This document shows, piece after piece, positions 42,310 to 53,805 of a stretch of DNA of 64,000 bases. A model generated the notes under the pieces. That model searched no databases, was not told the origin of the DNA, and was given only the letters and a program-made list of their open reading frames with translations. The DNA is from Heterohyrax brucei (taxonomy: Eukaryota > Chordata > Mammalia > Hyracoidea > Procaviidae), in NCBI GenBank assembly GCA_028571685.1, contig CM053143.1:137736829-137800828 (forward strand). Direction: 5' to 3'. The first letter of the stretch is position 1. Each line of letters begins with the position of its first letter. The position numbers and the translations under genes were made by a program.

Positions 42310-43105
42310 AGTAAATCTGTGGTGACTTCATACTATGTGCCAAGCACTCTGCGTGGAACTGGGATACTGTGAGCCAAAGCACGTTCCCTGCCCTCATAGA
42401 GTGCATCGGTTAGTGGAGAAACAAACATTAATGCAAAGCTCAAGCAAAAAAGGTGAAGGCGTATCTCTGGTAAATGCTAAGAAGGAAACAGCGCAGGGAG
42501 CACAAAAGACAGATGACCTCCCCTGGGAAGTCAGCAAGTTTCCCACGAGAATAGGAAAACTGAGATCTGCAGGATGAACAGGAGTTGGCTTGGAATGGAA
42601 AGGTGGCATAAACAGTTAACATGTTTCACTGCTAACCAAAAGTTAGAGGTTCAAGCTCACCCAGAGGCACCTCAGAAGAGAGGCCTGATCTTTCTGATTC
42701 TGAAAAACCAGTCATTGAAAGAAAACCCTATAGAACACAGTTCTACTCTGTAGATGTGGGGTCACTGTGAATCAAAGTACACTGGATGATTGTGGGTTTT
42801 TTTTTTTTTTTTTTTTGGTCTGGTATAGAAAAGAAGGAAGATCACTCAGGCAGCAGGGCTGGCATGTGCAAAGGCCCAGTGGTAGGAAGGAACCCCTTGT
42901 GCACCATGGACTGAAAGAAGGTCAGCAGGGCTGCAGCAGGCAGACAGAAGGGGAGAGGGCACAAGCCAGAGACCAAAGGGAGAAGCTGGTTAGGCTTCTG
43001 TTAAGGAGGCTCTGTTAAGGAGGTGATATCATTATCCTAGGAGCACTAGGAAGCCATTTAGTGGCTTTATACAAGGAGATAACATAATTCAATTTGTACA
43101 CCATT
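42310..43105 (-). mobile_element. L2 LINE, antisense, interrupted by a SINE
   Basis: 'tactatgtgccaagcactct', 'ttccctgccctcatagagtg' before the SINE. 'ggcatgtgcaaaggcccagt' and 'tcctaggagcactaggaagc' after it. Order and orientation fit the L2 3' region in reverse complement. Confidence 0.82.
42594..42820 (+). mobile_element. AfroSINE, long subtype, inside L2
   Basis: 'aggtggcataaacagttaac', 'gaggttcaagctcacccaga', 'agagaggcctgatctttctg', then a T18 or longer run at 42797-42819. Confidence 0.9.
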
Positions 43106-43330
43106 TACTATTAAACATCTTGTGTGTGTGTGTGTTGTGTGTTAGAAAGTTCTTCCTTCTGTTACCTCCATACAACTTTCTCCCACTGGTCTTAGTTTTA
43201 CTTTCCTGAGCACTACAGAAATAAGTCTTCCTCCTTTCAAGGACAGCTTTTCCAAACTCCAATTATGCTTTCCCTTCTTTGTATCTAGATTATACACCTG
43301 ATATTCTATATTGGGAACCCTAGTGGCATA

Positions 43331-43497
43331 GGAAACCCTGGTGGCTTAGTGGCTCAAGTTTACAGCTGCTCAGCAAAACGTCAACGGTTTGAATCCACAA
43401 GGTGCTCCTTGGAAACTCTCTGGGGCTGATCTGCTCTATCCTATGGGGTCACTATGAGTTGGAATTGACTCATTGGCAGTGGATTTGGTTTTGGGTT
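43331..43497 (+). mobile_element. AfroSINE, short subtype, inner copy
   Basis: 'ggaaaccctggtggcttagt', 'aacggtttgaatccacaagg', 'ggggtcactatgagttggaa'. Complete, younger than the outer SINE. Confidence 0.93.
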
Positions 43498-43553
43498 GCC
43501 TAGTAATTAAGGGCTTGGCTTCTCACCAAAATGTTGGCAGTTTGAATCCACTT

Positions 43554-43591
43554 GGAAAGCTGAGATCTGAAGGATGAATGGGAGTTGGCTT
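43554..43591 (+). repeat. 38-bp patch duplicated from nearby L2 sequence
   Basis: 34 of 38 bases match 42554-42591, which belongs to the L2 copy 1 kb upstream. It is embedded in SINE sequence. Confidence 0.75.
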
Positions 43592-43676
43592 CCCTCACAG
43601 GGACGCCCTATGAGGCAGTTCCACTCTATCTCACAGAGTTCCTGAGTCAAAATCAACTCAATAGCAAAAGAGTAAC

Positions 43677-43935
43677 AGGGTGTATTTTACATTATCAGTC
43701 TTTCTAATAAAATGTGCCTCCTGAAGTTGAGCACAATCCTCCAGAAAGTTCTGGAGAACTATACAAATATGATTTCCTATGAGCTGCACCTATCACCTGT
43801 TATATTAAGTATGTGGTCTAACAAGCAACCCCCATCTGCATCTTTTTCAGGTGAAATGCTAATAAATCAGGTCTTCCCTATGCTATTTTTGTTCCACTGA
43901 TTCTTTTTAAACACGAACAAACAAAAGAGCACTAG
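43677..43935. other. Unclassified interval
   Basis: No feature recognised. Confidence 0.5.
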
Positions 43936-44045
43936 GTTGCAGCCCTGGAACAGCCACTGGCTTGCTACTTGATCCTGGACAGGTCACACATTGTTTCAGG
44001 GTTCAGTTCTTTACAAAAGGAAAAACTTCATTTTCCTTTCTCCTA
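43936..44045 (-). mobile_element. MIR SINE fragment, antisense
   Basis: 'gccactggcttgctacttga', 'tcctggacaggtcacacatt' and 'ttctttacaaaaggaaaaac' follow MIR order. Confidence 0.7.
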
Positions 44046-44475
44046 AAGTGTTTTGTTTTTTCCACTTTGAAGAAAACTTCGAGGGAACAGGTCAGAGAGA
44101 TGCTGAGGCTCACGTTGATGTGGGACCTGGTGACTCAGCCTAGTGCATCAGTGTGGGAGGAACCCCTTTACTGAAACAGCCCTGGGCTCTATCTACTTTC
44201 CTCACCCAATCTTTCCTGGATGACGAGTGACTCAGTATGATAGGTGAGTTTGGAAGGAGAAAGAGACATCAGTAGCCGGGCCTTTCTCTCTCCTCTCCTT
44301 TTGGGAGCAAGCTGGCCTACAGAAGGCACAAGCTCTTCCCCTGATGTACTTTTCAGGAGTTTGTACCCACAGGGAGGCTTCTAGTAGTCCGGAGGTATAC
44401 CGTATGAGGAGGACAATTGCCTACAAATTTCAGCCAGCTGCCTCGCTGTCCCCCAACCAAAACCACACCCACTGC
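44046..44475. other. Unclassified interval
   Basis: A donor-like GTGAGT lies at 44244, but all frames before it carry nearby stops. No gene supported. Confidence 0.5.
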
Positions 44476-44935
44476 TGTTGTGGTAGTCATCTAGTTCTGC
44501 TATAATAGAAATACTGTAAATGGATGGCTTTAAAAAGAAATTTTATTCTGTCACAGTCCAGCAGGCTACAAGTCCAAATTCAGGACACTGGCTCCAGGGG
44601 AAAGTTTTCTCTGTTGGCTTCAGAGGAAGGTCCTTGTTGTCAATCTTCCCCTGGACTGGGAGCTTCTAAGGTGCAGGGACCCTAGGTCCAAAGGATGTAC
44701 TCTACTCCCAGCACTGCTGCTTTCCTGGTTTTATGAGGTTCCCCAACTCTCTCCTTGCTTCTTTTTCCTTTATGTCCCAAGAGGCTGCCTCAAGGCACAA
44801 TACAGTCTTACACATTGAGTCCTGCCTCACTAACACAGCCAGCTCCCATCCTCTCTCATAATGTCATAAGGCAGCATTTACAACATACAGGAACATCACA
44901 AATACTGGGGTATCATGGCCTAGCCCAGTTACTAC
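44476..44935 (-). mobile_element. MaLR-like LTR, antisense, 5' end missing
   Basis: 'agtcatctagttctgctata', 'aaattttattctgtcacagt' and 'attgagtcctgcctcactaa', ending at 'atcatggcctagccca'. The last ~35 bases of a full copy are absent. Confidence 0.87.
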
Positions 44936-44946
44936 ATATTCACTCT

Positions 44947-45143
44947 GTAACAGATGTCAAGTTGATTCTGACTCATGACAGCCCCATGTGTTACAGAGCA
45001 GAACTGTTTCATAGAATTGTTTGAGCTACAATTTTCACAAAAGCAGGTCTCCAGGCCTTTCTTCCACAGTGCTGAGGGGTGGGCTCTTAGCACTCACCTT
45101 TAGATGAGTAGTCAAGTGCGAGCCGTTTGTACCACCCAGGGAC
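44947..45143 (-). mobile_element. AfroSINE, long subtype, antisense
   Basis: 'gttgattctgactcatgaca', 'gcaggtctccaggcctttct', 'ccgtttgtaccacccaggga'. Confidence 0.9.
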
Positions 45144-45737
45144 CTTCACTGTCAGCTTTCTCAACAACAAAGTGTCTGTTTTGTCCCCCGTTGTCTTATT
45201 TCTCAATGGGTTCAGTACTTGTGCTACTTATTGGAACTTCCCAAAGAGTAAGAGAATAATCAGTGTTCTTTTTCTGAAACTGTTCATCTCTAAGACTGTG
45301 ACTTTACATTTGTCTTCTGAAATTTCTTTAGGTTGGTTTCCGCCCATTCTTCATTACAGCTAGAATTAGCACTAATTGGTATCCAGTGGTCTGGAGTGAT
45401 TATCACATGTCCATTCTTAACCAATTAGCGGATTCCAAGGAAGTAATCTTAGCCCAGAATCTTTTCTCAGGAAAGACAATCACATGTTGGGATGTTGCCA
45501 TAGTATTATTCTTAATGTCCTATTAACAATTATACCAAAGCCCCCATTACTAAAACGTCATTCCTTAAGGAACTTCAAAATCAGATCTGTTCAGTATTCA
45601 ATTTCACTCCATTGCAATTCACGGCATAGTGAGGTTACATGTTCCAGTATTTGACACAGCCCTTGAAAAATTTGTTGATGGAACCTAGGCAGAAATAATC
45701 ATACAAATTTGATGATGGAGATGAGTCAAAATGTGAA
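45144..45737. other. Unclassified interval
   Basis: No repeat recognised. A 78-codon frame at 45127-45363 has no motif. Confidence 0.5.
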
Positions 45738-46037
45738 TTGTTGTTGTTAGCTGCCGTTGAGTTGGACCCTGACTCATGGTGACCTCATGAATCATGGGAT
45801 GAGACCACTGTGATCCATAGAATTTATGCTGACTGATATTTGGAAGTAGACCACCAGGCATTTCTTCCTAGTCTGTTTTATTCTGGAAGACCTACTGAAA
45901 CCTGTTCAGCATCATAGCAACATGCACCCATCATTAATAAGTGAGGGCTGGCTGTGCATGAGGTGTATAGGATGGGAACTGAACCCAGATCTCTTGCATG
46001 AAAGGTGAGAATCCTACCACCGGACCACCATTGACTA
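45738..46037 (-). mobile_element. Composite SINE with tRNA-Gly-like head, second copy
   Basis: Same order as 37469-37806: RTE-like end 'ttgttgttagctgccgttga', body 'cctgttcagcatcatagcaa', and head complement 'gagaatcctaccaccggacc' with 'gggaactgaacccagatctc' (B box). Confidence 0.85.
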
Positions 46038-46084
46038 CCCCACAAAGTGTCAAAATGATAATTTTTATTTTTCACATACTTTAT

Positions 46085-46250
46085 GCTTCTCAAGTAACTT
46101 TCCAGTACATATCTCACTTGAGCTTCCTGGTAGCCCTGTGCAGCAGGCAGGATGGAAAGTGTCTTCGTTCCACAAATAAGAAAATAGAGGCTCAGAGAGA
46201 TTCAGTGATGTGTCCTGTATCACTCCATGTGGCAGTGTCAGAACCAGAAA
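46085..46250 (+). mobile_element. MIR SINE
   Basis: 'ttccacaaataagaaaatag', 'aggctcagagagattcagtg' and 'gtggcagtgtcagaaccaga' are the MIR core and 3' half. Confidence 0.85.
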
Positions 46251-46724
46251 AAGGTCTGTACAAATTGTCAGAAATTTGACTCCAAGCCTGATAGCCGTTC
46301 CAATTGTGTGTCATCTTCCCCGTGAATAGGTTCTGACCTATCAGCCTGTATTTGTGTGAATATTACACATTCCTCACTAGACTCTGCTCCTAGTAAATTA
46401 CCCTGGCTTTCTAGTGTCCGTAATATGGTGCTTATCTGCATTAGATCCCAGTGTCTTCAAAACAGGAGCCAGGTACATGCAATTCTTTCAGCCAAAAGCA
46501 CACTTGATTTTTACAGCAGCTTGGAGGAAATGTGCTTGATAGTCACCTTTTCTTTTTTTCTCATTGACTTTGCTTCCAATGGGTAGTATTGTTAATTCAC
46601 CGTCTGCCAAACATGATTTGGCTTAGGACAGCTTAATACAGTTGTCTTAGTTTGAGCTCTCCTGAAAGCAGAGTCTGAGACAAGAATTTGAATGCAGATA
46701 GTGTATTTCATGAACAAATAATTT
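46251..46724. other. Unclassified interval
   Basis: 46650-46720 ('cctgaaagcagagtctgaga') may be an old LTR scrap. The rest is not recognised. Confidence 0.4.
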
Positions 46725-47225
46725 GAGAGACTGGCCTTTATGAAGAAGAACACAGCATCATATTGAGACTCACGAACCACCTGCCATAAGCAGATGACAG
46801 CACCCTCTTTACCAGAAGTGATGGTGACTTGAAGCACTTACTGATGAGGGTCAAAGACTAGCCTTCTGTATGGATTACACCTGAATATGAAGGAAATAAA
46901 AATATTTACAACCAGAACAATAAAGAACATCATGATAAATGGAGAAAAAAATTAAAATTGTCAACAATTTCATTCTACTTGGGTCAATAATAAATGGCCC
47001 CGGAAGCAACAGTCAGGAAATCCAATGATGTATTGCATTAGGCAAAATTGCTGCAAAAAAAAACTCTCCAAAGTGTTCAAAGAACAAAGATGTCACTTTG
47101 ACGACTAAGGGGCATCTGGACCAAGCCGTGGTCTCTTCAGTTGCCCCATGCATGTGAAAACTAGACAGTGAACAAGAAGACAAAAACAGTTGTGATATGT
47201 TGTTGATGAAGAATATTGAATATAA
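46725..47225 (+). mobile_element. RTE LINE, reverse transcriptase region
   Basis: 'gccataagcagatgacagca' carries the ADD pair. 'gtgacttgaagcacttactg', 'catcatgataaatggagaaa', 'aacaaagatgtcactttgac' and 'tgatgaagaatattgaatat' follow in RTE order. Many stops. Confidence 0.87.
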
Positions 47226-47343
47226 GTTCCTGACTTGTGATATATTTGCATTAAAAGGAACTACATTTATGAGCATCATTTTATTATTAATCTTATTTTT
47301 AGTACATCTTATTGTTAATAATAAATACCACATACTGTGCTAT

Positions 47344-47497
47344 AGGAAACCCTGCTGGTATAGTGGTTAAGTGCTACATCTGCTAACCAAAGAGTCAGCA
47401 GTTGAAATCTGCCAGGTGCTCCTTGGAAACTCTGTGGAGCATTTCTGCTCTGTCCTATAGGGTCGCTATGAGCCAGAATCAGGTTTGGTTTTGGTTT
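47344..47497 (+). mobile_element. AfroSINE, short subtype (first of two)
   Basis: 'ggaaaccctgctggtatagt', 'aaagagtcagcagttgaaat', 'cctatagggtcgctatgagc'. Low divergence. Confidence 0.94.
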
Positions 47498-47510
47498 TAC
47501 CATGCTGTGG

Positions 47511-47684
47511 GGAAACCCTCGTGGTGTAGTAGTTAAGTGCTCTGTCTGCTAACCAAACTGTTGGCAGTTCAAATGTACCAGGCACTCATTGGAAACTCTG
47601 TGGAGCAGTTCTACTTTGTCCTAGAGTGTTGCTATAGGGTCTCTATGAGTTGGAATTAATGCAACAGCAGTGGGTTTGGTTTGG
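47511..47684 (+). mobile_element. AfroSINE, short subtype (second), 13-bp TSD
   Basis: Flanked by TACCATGCTGTGG (47498-47510) and TACCATGCTGTAG (47685-47697). It inserted immediately behind the tail of the preceding SINE. Contains a small internal duplication of 'gctatagggtctctatgag'. Confidence 0.95.
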
Positions 47685-47879
47685 TACCATGCTGTAGCAT
47701 GTAATTTGCTGATGTCATTATTCTCCTGCCAACTCCCAAAGATAGAGATTGGATTTAAGAGACATTGACAATAAAAGGTAGTAATAATGAGAACTAAAAA
47801 AAGAAAAAGAAAAATGAAGTATTCTACTTATGTCAGAACTGAATTATGAGGAAGAAGAGGGATGGGGATGGAAAAACAC

Positions 47880-48745
47880 TAAATAAACAATAGATAGGAG
47901 GAAACTTTGTTGAAGTGTAAGACAGTACACAATAGTGGGTAAGCCAGCACAACTTGGCCAAGGCAAGGTCATGGAACGTCCCATAGATACACCCAAACTG
48001 CCTGAAGGACCACATTAATGGGCTGAGGGCTATGGGGACCATAATCTCCGGAAACATCTGGCTTATCTGGTATAACATAGTTTACAGAGAAATTGTTCTA
48101 CCTTCTATTTCGATGTGTAGTGAGTGTCTGGGATCTTAAAAGTTTGTGAGTGGTCATCTAAGATACTCCACTGTTCTCCACCAGTCCGGAGCAAGGGATA
48201 ATGAAAAAAACTGAAGATACAAGGAAAAGATTAGTCCAAAGGTCAAACAGACCACGACTACCACAGCCTCCAGCAGACTGAGTCCAGAACAACTAGATGG
48301 TGCCCGGCTACCACCACTGGGATCATAATGGGTTCTAGATAGAGTTGCAGAAAAATGTAGAACAAAATTGAAACTCACAAAACAAGACCAGATTTACTGG
48401 TCTGAGGGAGACTGGGGAAATCTTGAGAGAATGCATCTAGACACCGTTTTAGCTCAGTGCTGAAGTCACTCCTGCAATTCACTCTGCAGCCAAAGATTAG
48501 ACAGGCCCATTAAAGAAAAGGAGACTAAAGGGGAACCCCAGCCCAGGGGCAAGGACTAGAAAGCAAGAGTGGACTGGAAAGATGGTAACAGGAAACCCAG
48601 GGTCAAGAAGGAGAAAGTACTGACATGTTATTGAGTTGGTAATGAATATCACAAAACAATATGTATATGAATTGTTTAAAGAAAAGTTAGCTTGTTCTGT
48701 AAACCTTCTTCTAAAGTACAATATTAAAACAAACAAAAAAGAAGG
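47880..48745 (+). mobile_element. L1 3' UTR and tail, plus strand
   Basis: 'gtgtaagacagtacacaata', 'gggctgagggctatggggac', 'ctagatggtgcccggctacc' and 'gttctgtaaaccttcttcta' then 'aagtacaatattaaaac' give an afrotherian L1 3' UTR ending in an A-rich tail. It shares the 'ggtgcccggc' block with the L1 at 1-2530 (2020-2031) but belongs to another subfamily. Confidence 0.72.
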
Positions 48746-49012
48746 TTATAATGTTACCGAGGGACACATGTAAGTGAAAATTCAGAAAAGAAAACAATTC
48801 TCCCTAAGCATACTCATACAATTAGTGTAGTCTCAATTAAAATGGTAACATAAAAATTAAAAAAGAAAAGAACCAATTTACAAGTGAGTCTAAGTAAGAG
48901 ACTACTTGCCTACTTTGACCTGCCATAGAAATGAAAACAAATGAGCCTTAGAGGAAATACAACTAGAATAAACCTTAGGAGTGAGGATGGCAAGACTTCA
49001 ACTTGCTTTCTT

Positions 49013-49225
49013 GTTTTTTTATAATTATTATTTTTAATGTTTTATTGTGCTTTAGTGAAAACTTGCAATCCAAGTCAATTTGTCATATAAAACCCTGCAC
49101 CCAGACCTCTATGCAACTCTAGCTGCTCTCCCTACTCTGTGACAGCAGACTCCTTTTTTTCCAGCCTGTATTTTCCATATCCATTCGACCCTCTCCTGTA
49201 TTCCTCCACCGTCTCATCTCACCCA
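49013..49225 (-). mobile_element. L1 3' UTR end, antisense
   Basis: 'ttttattgtgctttagtgaa' with 'ctagctgctctccctactct' and 'ccaccgtctcatctcaccca' matches the type at 34691-35075. 48746-49012 before it is unclassified. Confidence 0.6.
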
Positions 49226-49452
49226 GCTTGCTTACTTTGACCATGTCATCGGAAATGGGTAATCGTTAAAGTCTGGTCAAGCAGAGAGTCATTAAAAACA
49301 AAGGTAAACTCAGTGAGATGGATTGACAGAATTGTCAACATAGCAGACTCATTTATATCAACAATCATGAGGCTGGCACAGGCCTGGACAACATTTCATT
49401 CTGTTACACCTAAGGTCCACATGAGTAGGAGCCAGCTTGACACCAGTAACAA
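49226..49452 (+). mobile_element. RTE 3' end
   Basis: 'cttactttgaccatgtcatc', 'actcagtgagatggattgac', 'acaacatttcattctgttac', 'agcttgacaccagtaacaac'. Confidence 0.85.
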
Positions 49453-50235
49453 CTGTAACGGGGAAGTGATCCCTGAAAGCAGAAATTGAAAAAGTGAGAC
49501 TTGTAAGGTAGAAAAGCCCATAAGTTGTGTGTTGGTAGCTTGGTTAATGCCGAGGGCTACCAACACTCAGCTGTGCTGGGGAACCTCTGAGAGATGCCTC
49601 AGAACGCTTAGCACACCACTGCGGGATGGTGATGCTGGTGCATTCATCTACTGAGTCGTGCCCTCATTGGTTGAAAGTAACCCCTAGGGTCATTAGCTCC
49701 ACCGTGCTTCCAGATTGCCCCTGTGTGGCTGGGAAGATTTCTAAGGCTTTGAAGACAGTTCCGAGTAGCCAAGCAGGGACTCTGAAAGCTCAGGATGAAG
49801 TGATACCCTGGCAAAATGCATGGAATGGTGCAGCCCAGCTGTGCTGAAACCTAGGGTGCTGAGAGCATGTTGCACAGTGTTCCACATGTTTCTGCTACAG
49901 TCTTGAAGACTTGGTTAGTGAATCTTTATAGTGGGATTGCAATATGCCTCTTTAGAGACCGGTAATAATAATCCAGTGAGACCGTGTTCAGTTCCTTAAA
50001 TGCTTGACACACTAGATAAGTACCAGCGGTGATGAGGATGATAATGATGGTGATGGGTTACTTCTATTATATTAACTTCATGGTAATTCCACCTGAAGTT
50101 TGGATCAACATGCAGGTCATATTTTTGCCCTTTTGTGTGATGGCTCCCCATCTCCTAAAGATCTTTAGCTAATCTGGAATTATTTATCTAGAACCACCTG
50201 TATCATTGCATGAAAAGAATTTATATTCAATCATT
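49453..50235. other. Unclassified interval, possible old LTR at 49500-49900
   Basis: 'aacccctagggtcattagct' and 'gctgagagcatgttgcacag' have the look of an old ERVL LTR, but I cannot fix ends. GAT-rich simple sequence at about 50025-50056. Confidence 0.35.
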
Positions 50236-51930
50236 TTAAATTAAGTAAATCACTGCAGAAATAGTAGATGATATTCCTGTATCACCAACATTTAAGAAGT
50301 TATAAAAGAATAGGAGTTCAAAGACTTGTGTGTGTGTATGTAATTTCAGTGGTTCATTAAAAAAAAAAAATATGTAATTCATATGCCCTTCCTTGTATTT
50401 CTTGACAGGTTTTACACTGTGATTCTCCAATTATGGGAATCTGTAGTTCATCATTTTCTTCTTTGTTCTTATACTCACAAGCAGGTCCCTTGAAAGTCCT
50501 TTCCTCTTCCTGTAAAATCTAAAGTTGTTTGAGAAGCAGCATGGTAGATTCAAGCTCTGAGACTCTGGGTGAGTTACTGGTCTTCATTTTCCTCATTCCC
50601 ACACAATAAGAACTAAAAAAAAAAAAAGAAGAAGAAGAAGTTAGCACTCTCTCGCTTTCTTAGCAGCAAATCCTATTCCCTCTCTCCATCATGCTGGAAT
50701 GTCCCTAAAAACAAAATTAAAATAGGCAGGACTTTTTTCATGGATATGGTTCTCTACACTCTTAGCCAAACTAGCGTAGTAAAGTCAACGACAAAGTACT
50801 TATGTTACACTCATGTCAGCCAGAACCACAAATATATCTCTCTAACTTGGCTGTGGACAGAGATGGCCACTGGCAACTACGACCTGGACACAGCAAAGGA
50901 TGATTTCCACTTTAAAAAATGATATTTTTTTAATGCCATAATGAAATTTTGATATCTTGAGATTTTTCATTATCAAGTGATTGAAAAATGATACAATGGA
51001 TGTGGATTCCAGGATTCAACATGGTGGGTGTTCCTCACTGAAGAAGTATTAATTGCAGAAGAGGTTGAGCAAATATGCTCCAGAGCATTTCCATCTTTTG
51101 GAGACATTCCCTTCATCTCCTACCTTCTTGAAAAGAGGGCAAGTGGGACAAATGCAGTTTTCTTTGACAAATGTTTGCATTTTAGTCACTACTAAAATAC
51201 AAAAACAAGAGACAGCTAGCTGCTTATTCAGACATAGAGCCTAAATTTGAGATTTGAGGCATAAATAGCCACCTTTTACCTTCAAGTCACAGTCCCATCC
51301 CCAAACGTTCACAATTTTCTTGTAAACTAAGACCAGGATTTCAGGTATGGAGAACAAGCTCAAACTGAGAATTTTTTGCTCTATTTTCCATTCTACAAAG
51401 TTCAATAAATTCATAGCATTGAGACCTATTATTAAAAACTATTTAGGGATAATAATACCTGGCTTTCTAGCAGGAAAAAGATAAGTTTGTCCCAAAGAGC
51501 AGAAAACACCTCAAACACCACTTTGTTTAAAGAGGAAGGGGCTTTATTTAGCCAGTGGTGCAGTGGCCAGACTCAAGACCAAAATGACGACACACCTCTT
51601 TCCTTTACTAGACATTCCTTAATATATGTGTACTCAAGAAAGCAGACAAAGGAATTTCCATACAGTTTTGTAATTGGCATCTACAGGTGTACAGATTTTC
51701 ATATTGCATTTCTACTGGCATAGCACACTTAAACAAGCAAAAGACAGTGTTAAGTTATAGGAAAGAGGCTCCTCTTTCCTTAGAAGCTGGGCTTATCCCA
51801 AGAAATTCTGTGAGGGGAGGGGGAAGTGTCCTTGGACTGGCACTGGAGAGAGACATCTGGGCTTCTGGAATTTTAAGTGGAATTTTAAGTGGAACCTTCT
51901 TAAAAGCTTTTCTCCCTCCCTTAGCCTAAC
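50236..51930. other. Unclassified interval with a MIR scrap and (GAA)n
   Basis: 50530-50612 resembles antisense MIR ('gggtgagttactggtcttca'). A run then (GAA)n at 50614-50640. 51487-51925 could be an unidentified LTR (antisense 'ggggctttatttag'). A perfect 14-base tandem 'ggaattttaagtgg' lies at about 51868-51895. Confidence 0.4.
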
Positions 51931-52085
51931 CAAACTCACAGTTATCAGGTGGATGGATTCTGACTCACTGTGACCCTATAGGACAGCAGAGAACTACCCA
52001 CAGGATTTCCAATGAGCAGCTTGTGGATTTGTACTGCTAGCCTCTTAGTTAGCAGCTGAAGCTCTTAACCACTGTGCCACCAGGG
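51931..52085 (-). mobile_element. AfroSINE, short subtype, antisense
   Basis: 'tgaccctataggacagcaga', 'gcttgtggatttgtactgct', 'aaccactgtgccaccagggc'. Confidence 0.93.
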
Positions 52086-52612
52086 CACACTACCTTAAAA
52101 TGGTTGGAAATATTCAGTTAGGTAACTGTCCAAGAACTTATTTTGATCAAAATAACAGAATTTAAGTAAATTTTCCAACAGTGTAAAACAAAATTTAACT
52201 CTGATATTACTTGTGAATATATATATTTTATTCAGAAGCAATATAGAGATGCTTTGATACTCCCATTATTATTGTAATTGCTACCAGTAGCAATAGTACT
52301 GTGCCATCTAAGTAATTCAGTTCACTGGAGAAAAAGACTATCTTAATGTAGCAAGAAATACTTCCAAGTGTTTAGAAAGATAGGAATTGAATAAGACTCT
52401 GGAGAACTTTAATGAAGGGATAAGAATTGCTGAAAATTTCCAAAGAGTGGGTGGTTTAAAGTGTGTTCATAAGTCAAACTCTTTGGTATCTGACTATTTG
52501 GTGTAAGAAAAATGCTTCAAATAGCAGTTGTGGATGACCACAGTGTATTTAAGTCATAACGTGGCTGAATTGGCACTAATACGACTCATTCCAGTGTTGA
52601 CCTGTGTCTAGT
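52086..52612. other. Unclassified AT-rich interval
   Basis: No recognised repeat or coding pattern. Confidence 0.5.
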
Positions 52613-53081
52613 GCTGCTATGACAGAAAGACCACAAGTGGATGGGTTTCACAAAAAGAAGTTTATTTGTTCATAATAAATGAAGAGTCCAAATTCAAAGT
52701 GTCGGCTCCAAGAGAAGACTTTCTCCAAGGGCTCTGGAAGCAGGTCCTTGTTGTCAATCTTTCTGTAAACTGGGAGCTTCTGAGGCATAGGGACCCCAGG
52801 TCCAGAGGATGCTATGCTCTCAGTACTGCTTATTTCCTGGTGGCAGGAGGACGCTGACTCTCTGCTTGTTTCCCTTTCCTTTATATCCCAAAAGATTGTC
52901 TCAAGGCAAAATACAATCTTAAGATTGAGCCATGCCTCACCAGTGCAACCACTGCCTATCCTCCCTCATTAACATCACAGAGGCAGGATTTATAACATAC
53001 AGTAACATCAACAGTACCAGGAATAATGGCTAGCCAAACTGCTATACACGTTTTTGGGGGGACACAGTGCAATCTATGACA
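52613..53081 (-). mobile_element. MaLR-like solo LTR, antisense
   Basis: From 'tgtgtctagtgctgctatga' through 'gtccttgttgtcaatctttc' and 'cctttatatcccaaaagatt' to 'gacacagtgcaatctatgac'. Full length. Target duplication not readable. Confidence 0.9.
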
Positions 53082-53499
53082 GCCTAGGAGCAATAAACCA
53101 TGAAAAGTTCAAGTGAAAAAGGGAAATAAAGTAATGAAGTCAGCAATGTGCTGGCCTCTCTTCCTCCTTTTCCTCCTTCTTTGTAATTCCCTCCCTTCTA
53201 GCCTTTAACGTTCTACTTGCTGCCCTTTAAAGGTTTGAACTGAAAGGCCCTTCTGTCCTTCACAGCTGCTTGTTGCTCTCAGGGACTTTTTTTTTTAATG
53301 AGAGCGCACTGATTTTAACACTACTCTGAGAATGACTAACCTAACTTAACCCCTGCAGTATTTGAATTTTTAAAACAGGAAGTCTACCCACAGAAGCTGC
53401 TAATTGGTAGAACTTCTGACTACATGACAAAGCAAATTTTAAAGATGCAGGTAGTGAGAGAGAAAGACCTTCAGAGGATGCAGATGGCCTTGTTGGCAG
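53082..53499. other. Unclassified interval
   Basis: Pyrimidine-rich 53158-53215. No gene recognised. Confidence 0.5.
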
Positions 53500-53584
53500 T
53501 TCCTCACCTGTCAAACCATCTTGTTGATTCCAGCTCCTGACTACCTATGTGTAACAGAACAAAGCCTGCACCATCTTCTTGAAG
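53500..53584 (-). mobile_element. RTE 3'-end scrap, antisense
   Basis: 'cttgttgattccagctcctg', 'acctatgtgtaacagaacaa' and 'gcctgcaccatcttcttgaa'. Confidence 0.65.
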
Positions 53585-53640
53585 TTATAGATCGAGTTGT
53601 GACCCCCAGTGCCCAAATATGTGCTGTAAATCATATCCAC

Positions 53641-53804
53641 TATTCCCTGGTAGCACAGTGGTTAAATGTTTGACTTGTTCACCAAAAGGTCTGCAGTTCA
53701 AATCTACCAGCAGCTCCTCGGAAACCCTATAGTGCAGTTCTACTCTGTTCCACTGGGTCACTGTGAGTCAGAATTGACTTGATGGCAACAGTTTGCTTTT
53801 TATA
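53641..53804 (+). mobile_element. AfroSINE, short subtype, inside the LTR
   Basis: 'ggtagcacagtggttaaatg', 'tctgcagttcaaatctacca', 'cactgtgagtcagaattgac'. Confidence 0.92.
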
Positions 53805-53805
53805 T

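Larger units (their letters stand above)
43314..43676 (+). mobile_element. AfroSINE interrupted by another AfroSINE
   Basis: Outer SINE head 43314-43330 ('ggaaccctagtggcata') resumes at about 43498 ('cctagtaattaagggcttgg') and ends near 43676. Its centre holds a foreign 38-base patch (43554-43591). Confidence 0.85.

Noticed and set aside
44046-44475. Possible exon ending at the GTGAGT donor at 44244
   Set aside because: All three frames carry stops within a few codons of the donor and no acceptor or open frame supports it.
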